Below are positions 6,266 through 8,746 of a stretch of 8,746 bases of DNA, in pieces (the first letter of the stretch is position 1; each line of letters begins with the position of its first letter). Under the pieces are notes generated by a model. That model was not told the DNA's origin. It worked only from the letters and a program-made list of their open reading frames with translations, and made no database searches. The translations under genes were made by a program, and so were the position numbers. The DNA comes from Gammaproteobacteria bacterium RIFCSPHIGHO2_02_FULL_42_13 (GTDB lineage: Bacteria; Pseudomonadota; Gammaproteobacteria; UBA12402), in contig MGXQ01000082.1 of the NCBI GenBank assembly GCA_001801405.1, positions 4,399 to 13,144 of the forward strand. The letters are read 5' to 3'.

Positions 6266-7309
6266 TCACCCAAAATAATTCTCCACCGCGAATTCAAATT
6301 GTTCAATAAATAATTGCTTTAGATAATCCAAACTATTTTGTTCGTAAAACAAAAGCATTGCTTTTTTGTAAGCAGTCTCATCCATGCTACGCAAAGACAT
6401 CGGACACCAATCGTTGGCTAAAAGCATGGCGTTAGCAATCAAACGGCTAGTGCGTTTGTTGCCGTCAACGAATGGCTGGGTGTAAGAAATAAAAGAAACA
6501 GCTAATAACGCTTTAACCGCCGGATTTTTTTCTTTATTAATTATCTCAACGATTTTTTTAACCGCGTCTTCTATCTGAAACCTATTATCTAACGGCTGAT
6601 AATTGGTGCCGGTAATTCTGACTAAAATGCTTCTAAAGTCATCAGGTATGCCTAAATCTTTTATCAAAAGCGAATGCACCGCTCGCACTTGGGTTCCTTT
6701 TAATATTTTGAATTGCTCACTGCTCTTTAAAATATAATCTAAAGCGTGTTTGTGATTCAAAATCATCACTGCTTCCTCTTTGGTGTGCCCTTCGGCCTCG
6801 CGCGATTCTTTAATCAGTGTTTCGGTTTCGAGCAAAGAATAGGTGTTGCCTTCCAGATGCGATGATTTCCAGGAAAGTTCAATGGTCAAACGTTCAAATT
6901 CCTTACGCAAACTTGCCACATTCATCTTCGCGCGTTTTTTCTGATACTCATTGTTTGCGGTCTCCAGACGTTTAAATTCAGAAGCGGTAAAAAAATCTTT
7001 GGGATAATCAAAAACTTCCCAATTAAATTGTTTCTTGATTTCTCTCTGATCCTGCGGCGTCTTAAAATAACTGTCCGCGTCAAAATGAAATAAAAATGGA
7101 TTTTTATTTTTTGATAGATAAACCACCCCGCGCCCTTTCCCGCTTTTTTCAACCAAACCAGACGATAAAAGCGCTTCTATGTCGCGTAAGATCGTCGGTT
7201 TAGATACTTTGTCAAATCGAGTCGCTATAAACGTTAAAATAGCGCTTTGTTGCGCTTTTTTTGTCTTTTGTAAATACTCTAAAATCGCATTTTGTCGCTG
7301 TGTTAACAT
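6266..7309 (-). CDS. Winged-helix Fic-fold protein with altered catalytic motif
   Basis: This is a 347-residue protein of the COG3177-like Fic group. Residues 1-68 form a DeoR-like winged helix (QRQNAILEYLQK, VSKPTILRDIEALLSSGLVE, GRGVVYL), so DNA binding is likely. The Fic core follows. A class II inhibitory-helix motif SSHLEGN (149-155) fits (S/T)xxxE(G/N), and the active-site loop reads TQPFVDGNKRTSR (277-289). The canonical loop is HxFx(D/E)GNxRxxR; here the catalytic histidine is Gln278, while the phosphate-binding GN, R286 and R289 remain. AMP transfer by the usual mechanism should therefore be lost or changed. The gene heads the compact block and is preceded by palindromic sites, which suggests autoregulation. 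No Shine-Dalgarno is evident before the ATG at 7309. A nucleotide-sensing repressor is one inference. Confidence 0.87.
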   Translation of the reverse strand: MLTQRQNAILEYLQKTKKAQQSAILTFIATRFDKVSKPTILRDIEALLSSGLVEKSGKGRGVVYLSKNKNPFLFHFDADSYFKTPQDQREIKKQFNWEVFDYPKDFFTASEFKRLETANNEYQKKRAKMNVASLRKEFERLTIELSWKSSHLEGNTYSLLETETLIKESREAEGHTKEEAVMILNHKHALDYILKSSEQFKILKGTQVRAVHSLLIKDLGIPDDFRSILVRITGTNYQPLDNRFQIEDAVKKIVEIINKEKNPAVKALLAVSFISYTQPFVDGNKRTSRLIANAMLLANDWCPMSLRSMDETAYKKAMLLFYEQNSLDYLKQLFIEQFEFAVENYFG

Positions 7310-7327
7310 AAAAAATAGATTAAATTA

Positions 7328-7341
7328 AATCGTCTCATTTT
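7328..7341. promoter_or_regulatory. Second copy of the operator half-site
   Basis: AATCGTCTCATTTT (7328-7341) repeats AATCGTATCATTTT (7350-7363) with a single change, 22 bp away, about two helical turns. Same-face spacing upstream of a gene for a DNA-binding protein suggests cooperative binding. It lies in the Fic-like gene leader, 19 bp before its ATG. Confidence 0.4.
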
Positions 7342-7349
7342 AACACACT

Positions 7350-7372
7350 AATCGTATCATTTTGATACGATT
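7350..7372. promoter_or_regulatory. Palindromic operator and possible promoter for the Fic-like gene
   Basis: AATCGTATCA (7350-7359), TTT, TGATACGATT (7363-7372) is a perfect 10-bp inverted repeat. On the minus strand a weak promoter, TTGTAA (7379-7374), 17 bp, TACGAT (7356-7351), would place most of the palindrome in the spacer, as at the first ATPase promoter. The palindrome contains the stop codon of the swivel remnant (7359-7357). On the plus strand the hairpin is followed by TTTTT and could terminate rightward transcripts, but there are no plus-strand genes to serve. An operator read by the winged helix of the Fic-like protein is the favoured reading. Confidence 0.5.
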
Positions 7373-7467
7373 TTTACAACACCAAAATTAGCATCAACTT
7401 CAACTTCGTCGCCGTCTTTAAAATTCTTCGTCGCGTTTTTCAAACCAACGACGCAGGACAACCTCAC
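7357..7467 (-). pseudogene. C-terminal remnant of a PEP-utiliser swivelling domain
   Basis: Thirty-six codons and a TGA read VRLSCVVGLKNATKNF followed by KDGDEVEVDANFGVVKIVSK. This aligns without gaps to the end of the 493-aa swivel protein (LNIPCVIGTKIATKVL, then KDGDEVEVDANNGVVTKLH), with high DNA similarity too. There is no start codon or ribosome site, and the catalytic histidine part is absent. The homology begins at the stop of the second ATPase (7466-7464), right after where SRE would be. It is best read as the 3' stump of a fourth swivel gene, truncated when the ATPase gene arrived. Its last codons now form part of the Fic-like gene's operator region. Confidence 0.8.
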
Positions 7468-8588
7468 ATCAAAAACTCTTGATAATTATGCTTGTTCACC
7501 AGAGACACGCTGCTATTTGGGTAACTTAAAAAATCCTTCGGCGGTTGGAAGCTGTCTTTATTCCATTTAAATTCAAACCCCTCTAACTTGCCATTATATT
7601 CCTCCAAATAGTCAACTTCTTTTTGATCATGCGTGCGCCAAAAATATAAACCGGCTGAGCGTTCAATATTTTGCAGATGTTTCATCCTTTCAACCACGCA
7701 AAAATTTTCCCACAGCGCGCCAACATCATTTCGCAACTCCAAAGAGTTATACTGGTTTATCAGGCTATTTCTTATGCCAAGATCATAAAAATAAATTTTT
7801 TGCTTTTTGCCTATCTCCTTGCGCAGATTGCGGCTAAACGCGCGTAAACGAAATATGACAAACGATTTCTCCAGCAAATCAAGATAGCGCCAGACAGTAT
7901 CGCGGCCGCACTGCAAAGTTACCGCTAACTCATTTATTGATACTTCGTTGCCAATTTGCAAGGCCAATAACTGCAATAAATTCAATAATAACGTCGATCT
8001 TTTCAGATTTTCAAATTCCAAAACATCTTTATATAAATACTGTCCGCTCAAATTATCAAGCAACACGCGCGCGCCATTTTGCCCCGCTTTTATGATACCG
8101 GGATACATCCCAAAAGTCAGAAAAAACGGTAGTTGCGAATCCACTTCATATCTACGATATACTTGAGACAACTCGTCTAAAGATAATGGGAAAAGCGGAA
8201 ACTCCAAAGCGCGGCCGGTCAGCGGCTCATTAATTTTATTCGCCAAATCAAAACTGGATGAACCTGTCGCTATAATTTGCAGATCCGGGTAAGTATCTAT
8301 CAAAAGCTTAAGAGAAAGACCGATGTTCAGTACTTTTTGCGCCTCATCAAGCGCTATAATCTTGTGATTACCCAAAAAATTTTTCAATACGGCTGGATCT
8401 TGTTTCTCCAACGCCCTTCTTACGCTAATAATCTCACAATCAAAATAACCATCGCCATTGGTATGTTTTTTCAAAATTTCCTTCAATAGAGTTGTTTTGC
8501 CTACTTGTCTGGCCCCATACATAATTAAAATTTTGCCTTTAAAGAGCCATTTTTCTAAAATAGGCTGTAGATTCCGCTTAATTAACAT
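7464..8588 (-). CDS. AAA_14 / DUF4143 family ATPase (second copy)
   Basis: This is a predicted 374-residue ATPase of the same family as the 442-1710 product but clearly diverged. The Walker A motif is GARQVGKTT (25-33), Walker B is IIALDEAQ with D81-E82, and the sensor-like stretch is ATGSSS (107-112), followed by LTGRALEF. A middle winged-helix-like segment (SINELAVTLQCGRDTVWRYL) precedes IYFYDLGIRN. The C-terminal DUF4143 part has WRTHDQKEVDYLEE with E324 and D326, then E339-x-K341, resembling a PD-(D/E)XK core. The C-terminus (VSLVNKHNYQEFLM) is a normal family ending, so the protein appears complete although its stop abuts a swivel-gene remnant. The ATG at 8588 gives MLIKRNL, typical for the family. 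A consensus promoter lies just upstream and no Shine-Dalgarno is obvious. The role is unknown; it may be part of a mobile cassette. Confidence 0.88.
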   Translation of the reverse strand: MLIKRNLQPILEKWLFKGKILIMYGARQVGKTTLLKEILKKHTNGDGYFDCEIISVRRALEKQDPAVLKNFLGNHKIIALDEAQKVLNIGLSLKLLIDTYPDLQIIATGSSSFDLANKINEPLTGRALEFPLFPLSLDELSQVYRRYEVDSQLPFFLTFGMYPGIIKAGQNGARVLLDNLSGQYLYKDVLEFENLKRSTLLLNLLQLLALQIGNEVSINELAVTLQCGRDTVWRYLDLLEKSFVIFRLRAFSRNLRKEIGKKQKIYFYDLGIRNSLINQYNSLELRNDVGALWENFCVVERMKHLQNIERSAGLYFWRTHDQKEVDYLEEYNGKLEGFEFKWNKDSFQPPKDFLSYPNSSVSLVNKHNYQEFLM

Positions 8589-8631
8589 AAAATATGGATT
8601 TATTATTAAAATTGACGGTTAATCAGCAGTA

Positions 8632-8659
8632 ATTATACAGAAAATTGCAGGTTTGTCAA
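8632..8659 (-). promoter_or_regulatory. Consensus sigma-70 promoter for the second ATPase
   Basis: On the minus strand a perfect TTGACA (8659-8654) is followed after 16 bp by a perfect TATAAT (8637-8632). The predicted start near 8625 gives a leader of about 37 nt to the ATG at 8588. It is the strongest promoter-like sequence in the window and begins 6 bp after the stop of the upstream partial gene, so the ATPase is likely transcribed on its own. Confidence 0.75.
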
Positions 8660-8665
8660 CAATTT

Positions 8666-8746
8666 TTATCCACAGTGTAATGCCTGCCCCACCTCCCCCA
8701 CCACATCTTCCGCGTTATAAAAAGTCCCGTATTTTTCAAATAATTT
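8666..8746 (-). CDS. C-terminal end of unidentified gene, cut by window edge
   Basis: The minus strand is open from the window edge to a TAA at 8668-8666, giving 26 residues: KLFEKYGTFYNAEDVVGEVG followed by QALHCG. The composition is protein-like, but the stretch is short and I recognise no motif. It does not resemble the swivelling domain, so it is not the missing front half of the disrupted swivel gene. No terminator hairpin separates it from the promoter of the ATPase gene downstream. Confidence 0.35.
   Translation of the reverse strand, partial: KLFEKYGTFYNAEDVVGEVGQALHCG

Noticed and set aside
1..8746. CRISPR array, tRNA or alternative genetic code (TGA as glycine)
   Set aside because: No spaced direct repeats and no cloverleaf-like sequence were seen. 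TGA ends several genes at the expected family length, so the standard bacterial code applies.

Overview
The window looks like an accessory region of a small-genome bacterium, most plausibly a member of the Candidate Phyla Radiation (Patescibacteria). This is inferred from AT-rich, tightly packed genes, weak or absent Shine-Dalgarno sites, and a mix of families common in those genomes: AAA_14/DUF4143 ATPases, Fic, BRO-N, and isolated PEP-utiliser swivelling domains. No marker gene is present, so the assignment is tentative. TGA behaves as a stop codon throughout. Every convincing gene is on the minus strand, so transcription runs from high to low coordinates.

Layout in the direction of transcription. 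(1) 8746-8666: C-terminal end of an unrecognised protein. (2) 8588-7464: an AAA_14/DUF4143 ATPase with its own consensus sigma-70 promoter. (3) 7467-7357: a 36-codon remnant of a PEP-utiliser swivelling domain, starting where the ATPase stops. (4) 7372-7328: a palindrome and repeated half-site upstream of a winged-helix Fic-fold protein (7309-6266) whose catalytic histidine is glutamine. (5) 6259-1782: a compact block with 6-11 bp gaps or overlaps, holding a short swivel protein (206 aa), a full-length swivel protein (509 aa), a BRO-N antirepressor-like protein (281 aa) and a second full-length swivel protein (493 aa). (6) 1710-442: a second AAA_14/DUF4143 ATPase behind a promoter carrying a palindrome between -35 and -10. 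(7) 434-414: a tiny swivel-domain active-site remnant, then an 84-bp element with perfect 24-bp inverted ends (417-334), a degenerate hicB-like gene, a terminator, a GC-rich hairpin, and the start of a new gene with a strong ribosome site at the left edge.

The unifying theme is repeated PEP-utiliser mobile (phosphohistidine) domains: three genes with an intact catalytic histidine and two remnants, interleaved with accessory genes (two ATPases, Fic-like, BRO-N, hicB-like). None of the three has the N-terminal ATP-grasp domain that charges the histidine in PEP synthase, PPDK or rifampin phosphotransferase, so they would need a partner in trans or have another role. The three share a short N-terminal module, and the shortest looks like an in-frame internal deletion of the long form. 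The two ATPase genes end against swivel remnants on either side of the same active-site motif. I read this as a locus of duplicated phosphotransfer-like proteins being remodelled by insertion of accessory genes with palindrome-regulated promoters. The biochemical role is not known from sequence alone.
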